A stretch of DNA of 64,000 nucleotides, from assembly GCF_001855565.1 (NCBI RefSeq), contig NZ_MKCR01000012.1:58430-122429 (forward strand), read 5' to 3'. A program made the position numbers and the translations under genes. Within the stretch, counting starts at the first letter, position 1. Every line of letters begins with the position of its first letter. Of this stretch, positions 45,724 to 54,462 are shown one piece after another. The DNA comes from Chromobacterium amazonense (GTDB lineage: Bacteria; Pseudomonadota; Gammaproteobacteria; Burkholderiales; Chromobacteriaceae). The notes under the pieces were generated by a model, which did no database searches, had not been told where the DNA came from, and saw nothing but the letters and a program-made list of their open reading frames with translations.

Positions 45724-46245
45724 GTCTTTATCGAAGGCGTCTTTCAGCAGCATGGGGGCGGCGAGCAAGCCCAGGTTGGCATAGGCCTTGGCGCAGTCGG
45801 CGCGCTCGGCGCGATTGATATCGCGCGCCAGCCGGGCTTTTTCCGGATCTTCGCGCAGCGGTTTGGCGTTAGCGTTTGCAGGTTCCAGCTGCCGCATCTG
45901 CTGGCGCAGCCCCTCGATCGTGACGCGCGGTTCCGCGTGTGCGGCGCTGGCGGTGGCTTTTCCCTGCCGCGCCGGCCGGGCGGCCATTTCAACGGCTGCG
46001 GCATGGGCCGGGCGTGGCGATCGCGCGGCGGGGGCCGGCTTCGCCGCCGCGCTCCTTGATGGCGGGGCAGGCGGCGGCAAAGTGATGGGCACCATGCTGA
46101 CCCGCAGCGGCGGCGGCGCGGCAGTTGGCGGCTGTTGCGCGGCTTTCAAGGCGAACAGCGCCAGCGCATGCAACAGCAGGCTTGCGGCGATGGCCAGCGG
46201 CCGTCGTGGCAGCGGCGAAGGGCGGGGAACGGTAAGCGAGCTCAT
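45706..46245 (-). CDS. Proline-rich protein with TonB-like N-terminus, function unknown
   Basis: The 179-residue product has one N-terminal membrane helix (LAIAASLLLHALALFALKAA) with the SxxxH-like Ser and His found in TonB anchors. A Pro/Ala-rich spacer (about 40-110) and a polar helical C-terminus ending DAFDKDNGCKW follow. The TonB C-terminal domain is missing. Two cysteines (in ERADCAKAY and DNGCKW) are near the end. It could be a periplasmic spanning protein. No exbB or exbD is adjacent. Confidence 0.65.
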   Translation of the reverse strand: MSSLTVPRPSPLPRRPLAIAASLLLHALALFALKAAQQPPTAAPPPLRVSMVPITLPPPAPPSRSAAAKPAPAARSPRPAHAAAVEMAARPARQGKATASAAHAEPRVTIEGLRQQMRQLEPANANAKPLREDPEKARLARDINRAERADCAKAYANLGLLAAPMLLKDAFDKDNGCKW

Positions 46246-46409
46246 ATCTGTAAACTAAATGCGGACCTTTGCCATGTTGATGGCATTGTTGTTTGCGTTT
46301 GGTGCATGGCTGGTGACATTGCGGCGGCGGGACTCATGGTAGAGTGCGCGCGCGCCGCAAAGTGCCCTGGCGGTGTACCATCTGGCATCCGCAATCTGGA
46401 CCTTGAGCG

Positions 46410-47318
46410 ATGGAAACCCGCTGGCTGGAAGATTTTTTGGTATTGGCCGATACCGGCAGCTTCACCCGTTCCGCCGAACTGCGCCATCTGACGCAGCCGG
46501 CTTTCTCCCGGCGCATCCGCGCGCTGGAGAGCTGGCTGGGCGCGGACCTGATCGACCGCACCACCTATCCGACCAAGCTCACCGCCGCCGGCAAGCTGCT
46601 GCGCGAACAGGCGGTGCCGCTATTGGCTCAGCTGAATACCACCCGCACCATGCTGCGCGGCTTGCAGCCCTTGCCGCAGGGCACGCTGGAGTTCGCGGTG
46701 CCGCACACGCTGTCGTTCTCGTATTTTCCCAAGTGGCTGACCGCGGTCGAGGACGGCTTCGGCCAGCTGTCTTGCCGCCTGCAGGCCAGCAACGTGCACG
46801 ACGCAGTGCTGGCTTTTGTCGAAGGCGGCAGCGACTTCCTGATGTGCTACCACCATCCCAAGCAGCCGGTCGAGCTGCATGACGCGCGCTATGGCGGGCT
46901 GCGGCTGGGCGTGGAGCGCTTGCGGCCGTACTCCATCGCCGCGGACGGCGCGCCCGTGTATGCCCTGCCGGGGCGGCCGGACGCGCCGCTGCCTTTTCTG
47001 GGCTATGCCAGCAACGCCTATTTCCGTTTGATGAGCGATTTGCTGCTGGTCAGCGGGCCGCAGCCGGCGCACCTGTCCTTGCGCTACGAGACCGATATGG
47101 CCGAGGGACTGAAGCAGATGGCCTTGGCCGGCCATGGCCTGGCTTTCCTGCCGGAAAGCTCGGTGGCCGCCGAGTGCGCGGCCGGCCTGCTGACGGTGGC
47201 CGGCGGCGATGAATGGAGCGTGGAAATGGAAGTCCAGCTGTATTGCGACCGTAGGCGCGCCAAGCCGGAACAGGAGGCGTTGTGGGATTATCTCAGCGCG
47301 CGCTATCCGACAGTATGA
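46410..47318 (+). CDS. LysR-family transcriptional regulator
   Basis: The 302-residue product starts METRWLEDFLVLADTGSFTR with an HTH (SAELRHLTQPAFSRRIRALE) and a LysR effector domain. It has a YpdC-like or HypT-like N-terminal pattern (TRWLEDFLVLAD). It lies 159 bp upstream of aspA in the same direction, so it may regulate aspA. Control of a divergent target is unlikely because the leftward neighbour is 164 bp away. The ligand is unknown. Confidence 0.86.
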   Translation: METRWLEDFLVLADTGSFTRSAELRHLTQPAFSRRIRALESWLGADLIDRTTYPTKLTAAGKLLREQAVPLLAQLNTTRTMLRGLQPLPQGTLEFAVPHTLSFSYFPKWLTAVEDGFGQLSCRLQASNVHDAVLAFVEGGSDFLMCYHHPKQPVELHDARYGGLRLGVERLRPYSIAADGAPVYALPGRPDAPLPFLGYASNAYFRLMSDLLLVSGPQPAHLSLRYETDMAEGLKQMALAGHGLAFLPESSVAAECAAGLLTVAGGDEWSVEMEVQLYCDRRRAKPEQEALWDYLSARYPTV

Positions 47319-47477
47319 GCCTCTACTTGCGCTAGGCCTGGCTGGATCAGGCTTGGGCAAGGTTATGCATTTCCTGCATGACCTCATCTGCATTCGGAAT
47401 TGGCCAACTATGTCGTGTGGGCATACAGTGCGAGGCATTCCAGGCCGCGCATGACGGCCGCCCTGAGGAGAACGCAG

Positions 47478-48881
47478 ATGACCACCCGCATCGAACATGA
47501 CCTGCTCGGCAACCGCGATGTGCCGGCCGCCGCCTATTGGGGCGTGCACACCCTGCGCGCCATCGAGAATTTCCCGATCACCGGCCAGACCATAGGCAGC
47601 TACGGCGACCTGATCCGCGCGCTGGCCTGCATCAAGCAGGCTGCCGCCCAGGCCAACCGCGATCTCGGCATACTGGAGCCCAAGCTGGCCCAGGCCATCG
47701 TCGATGCCTGCGAGGAGATCCGCGCCGGCAAGCTGCACGACCAGTTCGTCGTCGACGTGATCCAGGGCGGGGCGGGCACTTCCACCAATATGAACGCCAA
47801 CGAGGTCATCGCCAACCGCGCGCTGGAGCTGCTGGGCCACGCCAAGGGCGAGTACCAATATCTGCACCCAAATGAGCACGTCAACCTGTGCCAGAGCACT
47901 AATGACGTGTATCCGACAGCCTTGCGTCTGGCCGCCTTCTGGGGCGTGCTGAAGCTGGTGTCGCGCATGGAAGTGCTGCGCAAGGCTTTTGAAGACAAGG
48001 CCGAGGAGTTCAAGGATATCCTGAAGATGGGGCGCACCCAGCTGCAGGACGCGGTGCCGATGACCCTGGGCCAGGAATTCCAGACCTACGCCGTGATGCT
48101 GGGCGAGGACGAGCAGCGCCTGAAGGAAGCCAGCGCCCTGATGCTGGAGATCAACCTTGGCGCCACCGCCATCGGCACCGGCATCACCGCTCACCCGGAT
48201 TACGCCAAGCTGGTGTGCCTGCACCTGTCGGAGCTGGTGGGCTGCAAGCTGATCACCGCGCCGAACCTGATCGAAGCCACCCAGGATTGCGGCGCCTTCG
48301 TCCAGCTGTCCGGCGTGCTCAAGCGCGTGGCCGTCAAGCTGTCCAAGACCTGCAACGACCTGCGCCTGCTGTCGTCCGGCCCGCGCGCCGGCTTCGGCGA
48401 AATCAATCTGCCGGCGCGCCAGGCCGGTTCGTCCATCATGCCGGGCAAGGTCAATCCGGTGATTCCGGAAGTGGTGAGCCAGGTGGCGTATGAAGTCATC
48501 GGCAACGACATGACCATCACCATGGCGGCCGAAGCCGGCCAGCTGCAGCTGAACGCCTTCGAGCCGGTGATTGCCTACAGCCTGTTCCGCAGCGCCGGCC
48601 ACCTGGCCAACGCCTGCGACACGCTGACCGAGCACTGCGTCAAGGGCATCACCGCCAACCGCGAGCGTCTGCGCCAGAGCGTGGAAAACTCCATCGGCCT
48701 GGTGACGGCGCTGAACCCGGTGATCGGCTACGAAGCCGCCACCCGAGTCGCCGCGGAGGCCCATGCCAACGGCAGCAGCGTGGCCGACGTGGTGCTGGCG
48801 CACGGCCTGCTGACGCGCGAACAGCTGGACGACATCCTGCAACCCGACACGCTGACCCAGCCGCGCTGGGTGACGCTGTAA
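47478..48881 (+). CDS. aspA: Aspartate ammonia-lyase
   Basis: AspA converts L-aspartate to fumarate and ammonia. The ATG at 47478 follows GAGGAG and gives 467 residues. The frame is open to 47400 without homology. Signature motifs: RIEHDLLGNRDVPAAAYWGV, GAGTSTNMNANEVIANRALE, and the fumarase/aspartase loop GSSIMPGKVNPVIPEV. The length is close to the E. coli enzyme. A rho-independent terminator follows. Confidence 0.95.
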   Translation: MTTRIEHDLLGNRDVPAAAYWGVHTLRAIENFPITGQTIGSYGDLIRALACIKQAAAQANRDLGILEPKLAQAIVDACEEIRAGKLHDQFVVDVIQGGAGTSTNMNANEVIANRALELLGHAKGEYQYLHPNEHVNLCQSTNDVYPTALRLAAFWGVLKLVSRMEVLRKAFEDKAEEFKDILKMGRTQLQDAVPMTLGQEFQTYAVMLGEDEQRLKEASALMLEINLGATAIGTGITAHPDYAKLVCLHLSELVGCKLITAPNLIEATQDCGAFVQLSGVLKRVAVKLSKTCNDLRLLSSGPRAGFGEINLPARQAGSSIMPGKVNPVIPEVVSQVAYEVIGNDMTITMAAEAGQLQLNAFEPVIAYSLFRSAGHLANACDTLTEHCVKGITANRERLRQSVENSIGLVTALNPVIGYEAATRVAAEAHANGSSVADVVLAHGLLTREQLDDILQPDTLTQPRWVTL

Positions 48882-48914
48882 AAACCGTTTCCTCCTTTGT
48901 TTGACTCGTGATTC

Positions 48915-48940
48915 CCGGCGCCTGGTGCGCCGGTTTTTTT
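48915..48940 (+). terminator. Rho-independent terminator after aspA
   Basis: CCGGCGC (48915-48921), loop CTGGT, GCGCCGG (48927-48933), then T7. It lies 34 bp after the aspA stop codon. Confidence 0.9.
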
Positions 48941-49023
48941 GCGTCACACCCCACTCGAATTTGCGTCCTGTGGCAGAGGGCCTTATAACGGTTATTGTGC
49001 AGTGCACAATACGGAGGTAGGAG

Positions 49024-49383
49024 ATGCGCAATCTGCTATGGTGGAGCCTGGAATTCCCGCTCAAGCTTTGGTCCTGCCTGCTGGAGCAGGGCAAGTGCCA
49101 GCAGCAATACTGGCGTTCCAGCCTGTTTCACGGGGCCCGGGTGTGCCTGAGCCCGGCGCCGCTGCCGGACAAGCTGGCGCGTATTTCGCGGCGCGGCTGC
49201 GCCGATGGCATCTCGCTGTATTACGACAGTTGCCCGGCGCGTTTCGAATTATGGCGCCAGGCCTGTGGGCATCTGCTGCCGCATGAAGACGCCAATCTAG
49301 CTTGGCAGCATTGCCTGTCGCGTTGTCAGCAGGCCTGCCAGGATGGGGTGGTGGATATGGGGCGGGAATTGGCGCGCGGCTGA
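49024..49383 (+). CDS. Cysteine-rich hypothetical protein
   Basis: The 119-residue product starts MRNLLWWSLEFPLKLWSCLL, with GGAGGTAGGAG just before the ATG. Nine cysteines are spread through the sequence (WSC, GKC, RVC, RGC, DSC, QAC, QHC, SRC, QAC), the last three as CLSRCQQAC. There is no clear signal peptide and no domain I know. The strong ribosome site and codon pattern support a real gene. Cysteine content suggests metal binding or disulfides, but this is speculation. Confidence 0.65.
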   Translation: MRNLLWWSLEFPLKLWSCLLEQGKCQQQYWRSSLFHGARVCLSPAPLPDKLARISRRGCADGISLYYDSCPARFELWRQACGHLLPHEDANLAWQHCLSRCQQACQDGVVDMGRELARG

Positions 49384-49443
49384 CTCCCGCCTCGCCAGTC
49401 GGCCGCTGCTGTCGGATAATCCCCCATTTGACCGGAGAATGCC

Positions 49444-49683
49444 TTGGCTAACCCCTATCAATTGGGCGAATCGCAATTGCAGCAGTTGGCGCCGCGCTTG
49501 CAGCGCTATATGGCTGACCAGCTTGGCGTGGAGGTCGGTGGTTTCGAGGCGCGCTTCCTGCTCGACTTCCTGGCGGCGGAATTAGGGCGCGAGATCTACA
49601 ACAAGGCGCTGCAGGACGCGCAGGCGGCTTTGGCCACCCGTATGGAAAGTTTGCAGGCCGCCATTTGGGAACTTGAGCAGTAA
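49444..49683 (+). CDS. DUF2164 family protein
   Basis: The 79-residue product starts at TTG 49444 (GGAG about 8 bases upstream). DUF2164 features are the ARFLLDFLAAELGREIYNKA core and a helical C-terminus (LATRMESLQAAIWELEQ). The family function is unknown. It lies between the cysteine-rich gene and the ydcF-like gene. No other in-frame ATG would give a reasonable start. Confidence 0.82.
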   Translation: MANPYQLGESQLQQLAPRLQRYMADQLGVEVGGFEARFLLDFLAAELGREIYNKALQDAQAALATRMESLQAAIWELEQ

Positions 49684-49757
49684 GCGCCTGTTCGCGCTGA
49701 CCATGCCGTTCAATTGGGGTTACAATCGATCATCTTTCCCCTGCCCCTGTATTGCCG

Positions 49758-50357
49758 ATGCTTTATTTGCGCTTGATGATGAAAGGCTTCCTGCTGGCGG
49801 TGCTGATGGTGGTGCTCGGCTTCGCCTGGGTGGCCTGGAGCATCGTCGATTACGGCAACGATGAAGAGTCGTCCGGCGCCGACGCCGCGCTGGTGCTGGG
49901 CGCCGCCGCCTGGGGCAATAAGCCGTCCCCTGTGTTTCGCGAGCGGATCAACCACGCGGTGAAGTTGTATCAGAGCGGCAAGGTGCGCTGGATCGTGTTC
50001 ACCGGCGGCACGCCGGAGCCGGGTTATCCTGCCGAGGCGGACGTGGGCCGCGAGTTCGCCGCGCGCCAGGGCGTGCCGATGACGGCCATGCTGGTGGAGA
50101 ATCAATCGCGCACGACCTGGCAGAACCTGTCCAATGCCAAAGACCTGGGCCACCAGTTTGGCATCCGCTCCTATCTGCTGGTCAGCGATCCGCTGCACAT
50201 GCGCCGCGCGGTGCTGATGGCCAGCGACCTGGGACTGAGAGCCTATCCCGCGCCGACGCAATCCAGCCGCTTCCGCACTGTGTCCAGCTGGTCGCGCTTC
50301 TTGGCGCGCGAGACTTGGCTATATGTGGGTTATCGGGTATTCCGCCAGTTATCCTGA
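49758..50357 (+). CDS. YdcF/DUF218 family membrane protein
   Basis: The 199-residue product starts MLYLRLMMKGFLLAVLMVVL (one membrane helix) at 49758. The DUF218 domain carries ADAALVLGAAAWGNKPSPVF, WIVFTGGTPEP, VENQSRTTWQNLSNAK and VSDPLHMRRAVLMA. Relatives include YdcF, SanA and ElyC, which are linked to envelope integrity. The exact role here is unknown. A complex terminator region follows. Confidence 0.88.
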   Translation: MLYLRLMMKGFLLAVLMVVLGFAWVAWSIVDYGNDEESSGADAALVLGAAAWGNKPSPVFRERINHAVKLYQSGKVRWIVFTGGTPEPGYPAEADVGREFAARQGVPMTAMLVENQSRTTWQNLSNAKDLGHQFGIRSYLLVSDPLHMRRAVLMASDLGLRAYPAPTQSSRFRTVSSWSRFLARETWLYVGYRVFRQLS

Positions 50358-50444
50358 TGGTTTGTGGATAAGTTTGCATTCCGGCTTGGGCTGTGGATAA
50401 GCTGGGATGCCAGCCCAGAGGCAAGAAAAAAGCCGGCATGAGCC

Positions 50445-50566
50445 TAATGCCGTTCACTTAAGAGAAAAGCACCGTCTCCGTGCATGGGAAACGGTGCTTT
50501 TTTTGTGGATTCCTGTGCTCTCAAGGCCAGAAAAGTCGCCCGAAAATCCTTAAGTGAACGGCATTA
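50445..50566. mobile_element. 122-bp MITE with IS4-like terminal inverted repeats
   Basis: Perfect 18-bp inverted ends: TAATGCCGTTCACTTAAG (50445-50462) and its complement (50549-50566). It is flanked by a direct 12-bp repeat CCGGCATGAGCC (50433-50444 and 50567-50578), read as the target duplication. As I recall, IS4 of E. coli has 18-bp ends starting TAATGCCG and 11-13-bp duplications, which fits. No coding capacity. The inside holds a terminator-like hairpin. Confidence 0.8.
50465..50504 (+). terminator. Terminator-like hairpin carried inside the MITE
   Basis: AAAAGCACCGT (50465-50475), 15-base loop, ACGGTGCTTTT (50491-50501), then more Ts. It stops rightward transcription, so the inserted element brings its own terminator. 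Confidence 0.75.
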
Positions 50567-50605
50567 CCGGCATGAGCCGGCTTTTTCACGGGCGGCGGAT
50601 GCCGC

Positions 50606-50965
50606 TCAAGCGGTGTGCCACAGATCGATCAGTTCGCTGGCTTCCAGCGTTTTCACTTCGGCGCGAGCCTGCAGCCAGCGGGTCAGTTCGCCGCGCAGCG
50701 CATCGTCGATCTTGCGCTCGCTCACCGGGAAGGCTACGCCTTCCAGCTTGCCCTTGCCGTCGAAATGGCCGCCGAAGCTGATGCCGGCCTCATCCACGCG
50801 GGTCAGCCAGCCATCCAGCAGCGCGTCGGCATCCACGCCTTCGTGCAGTTCGGCCACCAGATGGAAACCCAGCTCGCGGAATTCGCCCACGCGCATTTTC
50901 TTGCGTTGGCGGGCGTTCAGGCGTTTCAGACGTTGGGCGGAATTGGCGTTGCGGATAGAAGCCAT
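50606..50965 (-). CDS. yggL: YggL family 50S-binding protein
   Basis: The 119-residue product has the YggL (DUF469) blocks LKRLNARQRKKMRVGEFREL and GFHLVAELHEG. It ends LEASELIDLWHTA, similar to the E. coli protein end SELFDVWW. YggL has been reported to associate with the 50S subunit. The ATG at 50965 is followed by a basic N-terminus (MASIRNANSAQRLKRLN). The terminator region 50431-50583 closes it. Confidence 0.88.
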   Translation of the reverse strand: MASIRNANSAQRLKRLNARQRKKMRVGEFRELGFHLVAELHEGVDADALLDGWLTRVDEAGISFGGHFDGKGKLEGVAFPVSERKIDDALRGELTRWLQARAEVKTLEASELIDLWHTA

Positions 50966-51079
50966 GGTAAATCCTTATTCTTCAAATCGGGCGATCATAA
51001 CAGGTTTTGACGAACCTTCCGGTTAAGATGGTTCGGACAGATCATGCCATAGCAGCGACCCAACCAGCAGGGGGCCAGA

Positions 51080-51649
51080 TTGCAGATTTACACCATAGAC
51101 GATTTTCAAGCCATGCCGTGGGCCAATGGCGGCGGCCGCACGCTGCAGCTGTTCCGCCTGCCGCATCCGCAGCGGCCCGAGGCGTTCGCCTTGCGGTTTT
51201 CCATCGCCGACGTGGCGCAAGGCGGTCCATTTTCATTTTTCCCTGGCGTAGACCGGCAGCTGGGTTTGCTGGAGGGCGAGGGCATGGCGCTGAATCTGGC
51301 CGATGGCCGCTCGCTGACATTGGACCAACTGGGTCAGGTGGCGGCGTTCGAAGGCGAGCTTGGCGTGGCGTGCCGTCTGCTTGGCGGGCCGCTGCGCGAC
51401 TGCAATTTGATGCTGGCGCGCGATTGGGGACAGGGCGATCTGAAGCGCATGGCATGGGAAATGGCCGAGACCTGGACGCTCTTTGCCGATGACTTGGTTC
51501 TGCTGTATCTGCAGCAAGGCCAGTGGCAAGCGGAGGGGCGGACGCTGCCGGGCGGCTGCCTGCTGCTGTTGGAGCGGGAAGCCATCACGCTGCGAGTCGA
51601 TGGTCCGGCAGTGGCCTGGCTGGCCAGAGTGACACGGTTATCGGCTTGA
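51080..51649 (+). CDS. HutD/Ves family cupin protein
   Basis: The 189-residue product starts at TTG 51080 with GGGGG about 6 bases upstream. Family features are MPWANGGGRTLQLFRLPH at the start, FRFSIADVAQGGPFSFFPG-like sequence, and DRQLGLLEGEGMALNL. HutD and Ves are cupins of uncertain role in histidine use or cold response. No hut genes are nearby. It converges on ubiD with a shared hairpin. Confidence 0.82.
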   Translation: MQIYTIDDFQAMPWANGGGRTLQLFRLPHPQRPEAFALRFSIADVAQGGPFSFFPGVDRQLGLLEGEGMALNLADGRSLTLDQLGQVAAFEGELGVACRLLGGPLRDCNLMLARDWGQGDLKRMAWEMAETWTLFADDLVLLYLQQGQWQAEGRTLPGGCLLLLEREAITLRVDGPAVAWLARVTRLSA

Positions 51650-51660
51650 GCGCGGGCCAT

Positions 51661-51688
51661 GAAAAAAGCCAGACGGCTGCCTGGCTTT
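51661..51688 (-). terminator. Terminator of ubiD (convergent with the HutD-like gene)
   Basis: AAAGCCAG (51665-51672) and CTGGCTTT (51681-51688) form the stem. On the minus strand it is followed by six Ts, so it serves ubiD. On the plus strand the T-run is short. Confidence 0.75.
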
Positions 51689-51706
51689 GATTTCATCTGG
51701 GCGGCC

Positions 51707-53182
51707 TTACAGCCCCAGTTCGCTCCAGATCGCGTCCACACGCTGCTTGACGGCCGGGTCCATCACGATGGGCGTGCCCCATTCGCGGTGGGTTTCTCCC
51801 GGCAGCTTGTTGGTGGCGTCCAGCCCCATTTTGCCGCCCAGGCCGGAGATCGGGCTGGCGAAGTCCAGATAGTCGATGGGTGTGTTCTCGATCAGCGTGG
51901 TGTCGCGCACCGGGTCCATGCGCGTGGTGATCGCCCAGATCACTTCCTTCCAGTCGCGGGTGTTGACGTCGTCGTCCACCACCACGATGAATTTGGTGTA
52001 CATGAACTGGCGCAGGAAGCTCCAGCAACCCATCATCACCCGCTTGGCGTGGCCGGGGTATTGCTTCTTGATGCTGATCACCGCCATGCGGTAGCTGCAG
52101 CCTTCCGGCGGCAGGTAGAAATCCACGATTTCCGGAAACTGCTTGTGCAGAATCGGCACGAACACCTCGTTCAGCGCCACGCCCAGGATGGCGGGCTCGT
52201 CCGGCGGCTTGCCGGTGTAGGTGCTGTGATAGATCGCATTTTCTCGCATCGTGATGCGGTCTATGGTCAGCACCGGGAAGCTGTCCTGCTCGTTGTAGTA
52301 GCCGGTGTGGTCGCCATACGGGCCTTCCAGCGCCATGTCATTGGGGTGAATATGGCCTTCCAGCACGATTTCCGCCCGCGCCGGCACTTGTAGGTCCGAC
52401 CCTATGCACTTGGCCAGCTCGGTGCGGCTGCCGCGCAAGAGGCCGGCGAACTGGTATTCCGACAGCGTGTCCGGCACCGGCGTCACCGCCCCGAGTATCG
52501 TCGCCGGGTCGCAGCCCAGCACCACCGCCACCGGATAGGGCGCATCCGGGTTTTGCTGGCGGAACTCGCGGTAATCCAGCGCGCCGCCGCGGTGCGCCAG
52601 CCAGCGCATGATGACGCGGTTCTTGCCTATCACCTGCTGGCGGTAGATGCCAAGGTTCTGCCGCTTCTTATTCGGCCCGCGGGTGACGGTCAGGCCCCAG
52701 GTGATCAGCGGCGCGACGTCGCCGGGCCAGCAGTGCTGGATCGGCAGTTTTTCCAGATCGACGGCTTCGCCTTCCCAGACGATTTCCTGGCACGGCGCCT
52801 TTTTCACTTCTTTCGGCGCCATCGACAGCACCTGCTTCAATAGCGGCAGCTTGTCCCAGGCGTCTTTCAGGCCCTTGGGCGGCTCCGGCTCCTTCAGGTA
52901 GGCCAGCGTTTTGCCGATTTCCCGCAGCTGCATGGTGTCGGACGCGCCCATGCCCATGGCCACGCGCTCCGGCGTGCCGAATAGATTGGCCAGCACCGGG
53001 AAGCCGTAGCGGCGGCCGTCCTTGACCGGCTGTTCGAATAGCAGCGCCGGGCCGCCTGCCTTCAGTACGCGGTCGCCGATTTCGGTCATTTCCAGATAGG
53101 TGGACACCGGCGTCTGGATGCGCTTGAGCTGTTGTTGTTGCTGGAGTTGTGCGGTGAATTCCCGCAGATCGGCATATTTCAT
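51707..53182 (-). CDS. ubiD: 4-hydroxy-3-polyprenylbenzoate decarboxylase
   Basis: UbiD decarboxylates the ubiquinone precursor with a prenylated flavin made by UbiX. The 491-residue product starts [15 protein letters not shown] at 53182. The frame is open to 53377 but without homology. Typical segments: [40 protein letters not shown], and the Glu-Arg-Glu region around [20 protein letters not shown]. Length fits the family. ubiX is not in the window. Confidence 0.95.
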   Translation of the reverse strand: MKYADLREFTAQLQQQQQLKRIQTPVSTYLEMTEIGDRVLKAGGPALLFEQPVKDGRRYGFPVLANLFGTPERVAMGMGASDTMQLREIGKTLAYLKEPEPPKGLKDAWDKLPLLKQVLSMAPKEVKKAPCQEIVWEGEAVDLEKLPIQHCWPGDVAPLITWGLTVTRGPNKKRQNLGIYRQQVIGKNRVIMRWLAHRGGALDYREFRQQNPDAPYPVAVVLGCDPATILGAVTPVPDTLSEYQFAGLLRGSRTELAKCIGSDLQVPARAEIVLEGHIHPNDMALEGPYGDHTGYYNEQDSFPVLTIDRITMRENAIYHSTYTGKPPDEPAILGVALNEVFVPILHKQFPEIVDFYLPPEGCSYRMAVISIKKQYPGHAKRVMMGCWSFLRQFMYTKFIVVVDDDVNTRDWKEVIWAITTRMDPVRDTTLIENTPIDYLDFASPISGLGGKMGLDATNKLPGETHREWGTPIVMDPAVKQRVDAIWSELGL

Positions 53183-53325
53183 GACTGTTTCATGATCTGG
53201 CGCAAAGTTGGAGTAGGGGCGCTTGGATAATCTAGCTTCGGACGTCGCGCTCGGTTGACTGGCTATTTTACTGGCAAAGGCGGCCAGCGTCAGGCCTGAT
53301 TTTCTTGACCATTGGAGAAGATAAA

Positions 53326-53943
53326 ATGAAGAAGCTCGCATTTGCCGCCATGATCGGCATGCTTTCCGCCAGCGCATTTGCCGCTCAGGGCGACATCCTG
53401 GCCCGCTTCCGCGTGATCAATGTTGATCCGGCTACTAGTTGGGACAATTCGGGTGCAGTGCCCGGGTTGAGTGTCGATGCCAAGAATGCTACGGTTCCCG
53501 AGCTGGACTTCACTTACATGATCACCAACAACATCGGTGCGGAGCTGATCCTGGGCACCTCGCGCCACAAGATCACAACTAATAAGTTTGGTGATGTTGG
53601 TAAAGTATCTGTATTGCCGCCGACGCTGACTCTGCAATACCACTTCGCGCCGGAGGCCACCTTCCGTCCGTATGTCGGCGCAGGCTTGAACTACACCAAC
53701 TTCTACAACTCCGGTCTCAGCGTCGCAGGCGTGACCAATCTGAGTGTGGATAAGAATAGCTTCGGCCCGGCGCTGCAAGCGGGCGCGGATATCGCCATCA
53801 ACAAGAACTGGTTCTTCAATGTGGACGTGAAGAAGCTGTGGGTGAAAACGGACGTAAGCGCTGATCAACTGGGCGGCGCCAAGTTGGGTACCCTGCATGT
53901 TGATCCGTGGGTGTTCGGTATCGGTATCGGCACCAAGTTCTGA
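53326..53943 (+). CDS. ompW: OmpW family outer membrane protein
   Basis: The 205-residue product has a signal peptide ([19 protein letters not shown], then AQGD). An eight-stranded barrel pattern follows with the OmpW landmarks [33 protein letters not shown] and [10 protein letters not shown]. The C-terminal phenylalanine (IGIGTKF) is the usual barrel-assembly signal. OmpW proteins are small hydrophobic channels. GGAGAAG lies before the ATG and a terminator follows. Confidence 0.93.
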   Translation: MKKLAFAAMIGMLSASAFAAQGDILARFRVINVDPATSWDNSGAVPGLSVDAKNATVPELDFTYMITNNIGAELILGTSRHKITTNKFGDVGKVSVLPPTLTLQYHFAPEATFRPYVGAGLNYTNFYNSGLSVAGVTNLSVDKNSFGPALQAGADIAINKNWFFNVDVKKLWVKTDVSADQLGGAKLGTLHVDPWVFGIGIGTKF

Positions 53944-53964
53944 TAGATAGTAGTCGGGACGATG

Positions 53965-53990
53965 AAGGACGCCGGGAGGCGTCCTTTTTG
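53965..53990 (+). terminator. Rho-independent terminator after ompW
   Basis: AAGGACGCC (53965-53973), loop GGGA, GGCGTCCTT (53978-53986), then further Ts, 22 bp after the ompW stop codon. Confidence 0.9.
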
Positions 53991-54462
53991 TTTTGCAAGC
54001 GGCGATCTTCGCCATTTTTCATTCTTTTGCCATCTGGCGCTTAGCTGCAAGGCGCCACCCGCTGTCATTCGTTCCCCTGGTGAATTTTCTGATTCGCACG
54101 CTGTCCCTCGCTATGAGGGGCTGGAGGCGATATCTGGCGAAAAGCTGGAGATCCTTGCGACATTTGGCTCGACACTGGTTAGACTTCATCCGGATGCGGT
54201 CGCTTCGAGGGCGGCTTTGGACAAAATTGTTGTCAAAAAACATCAATCCAGCGCGATGATTTTTCAACGGATTCATCGCGGTTACGGATAATCTTTACCA
54301 GTTTTTTTTCATTGAAAAGAGCAACTTATCCCATTGGCTTGTCATGTCGGTTCGCCAAGGTGGGGAAATGCGCTGAGGTCTTGAATTTACTGGGGATTTC
54401 TCCCGCCCCGGCGGGGAGATTTTTGTTAAAATGGCGCCCTTTTTTCGTGGTGGGGAAGATTC
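53991..54462 (+). promoter_or_regulatory. 472-bp leader region upstream of potA
   Basis: No convincing gene is present. A weak open frame (53962-54291) has no protein-like character. An AT-rich part (54290-54325) includes a T8 run and a possible -35 TTGAAT at 54381. A hairpin with T-run lies at 54398-54426, and potA has GTGGGGAAG before its ATG. Confidence 0.5.
54398..54426 (+). terminator. Attenuator-like hairpin in the potA leader
   Basis: TCTCCCGCC (54399-54407) pairs with GGCGGGGAGA (54410-54419) with one bulge and a 2-base loop, followed by TTTTTG. It lies about 40 bp before the potA start codon. It may terminate upstream transcription or attenuate potA. Confidence 0.55.

Larger units (their letters stand above)
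50431..50583. terminator. Bidirectional terminator split by a MITE insertion
   Basis: The outer parts AAAAAAGCCGGC (ending 50437) and GCCGGCTTTTTC (from 50576) would form the stem of a bidirectional terminator with loop ATGA between ydcF and yggL. Base pairs 50445-50566 are an inserted 122-bp element placed in the stem-loop. The duplication of CCGGCATGAGCC on both sides means that one hairpin can still form on either side of the insertion. Confidence 0.7.

Noticed and set aside
53962..54291. 109-codon open frame after ompW
   Set aside because: It begins inside the ompW terminator and has no recognisable sequence character.
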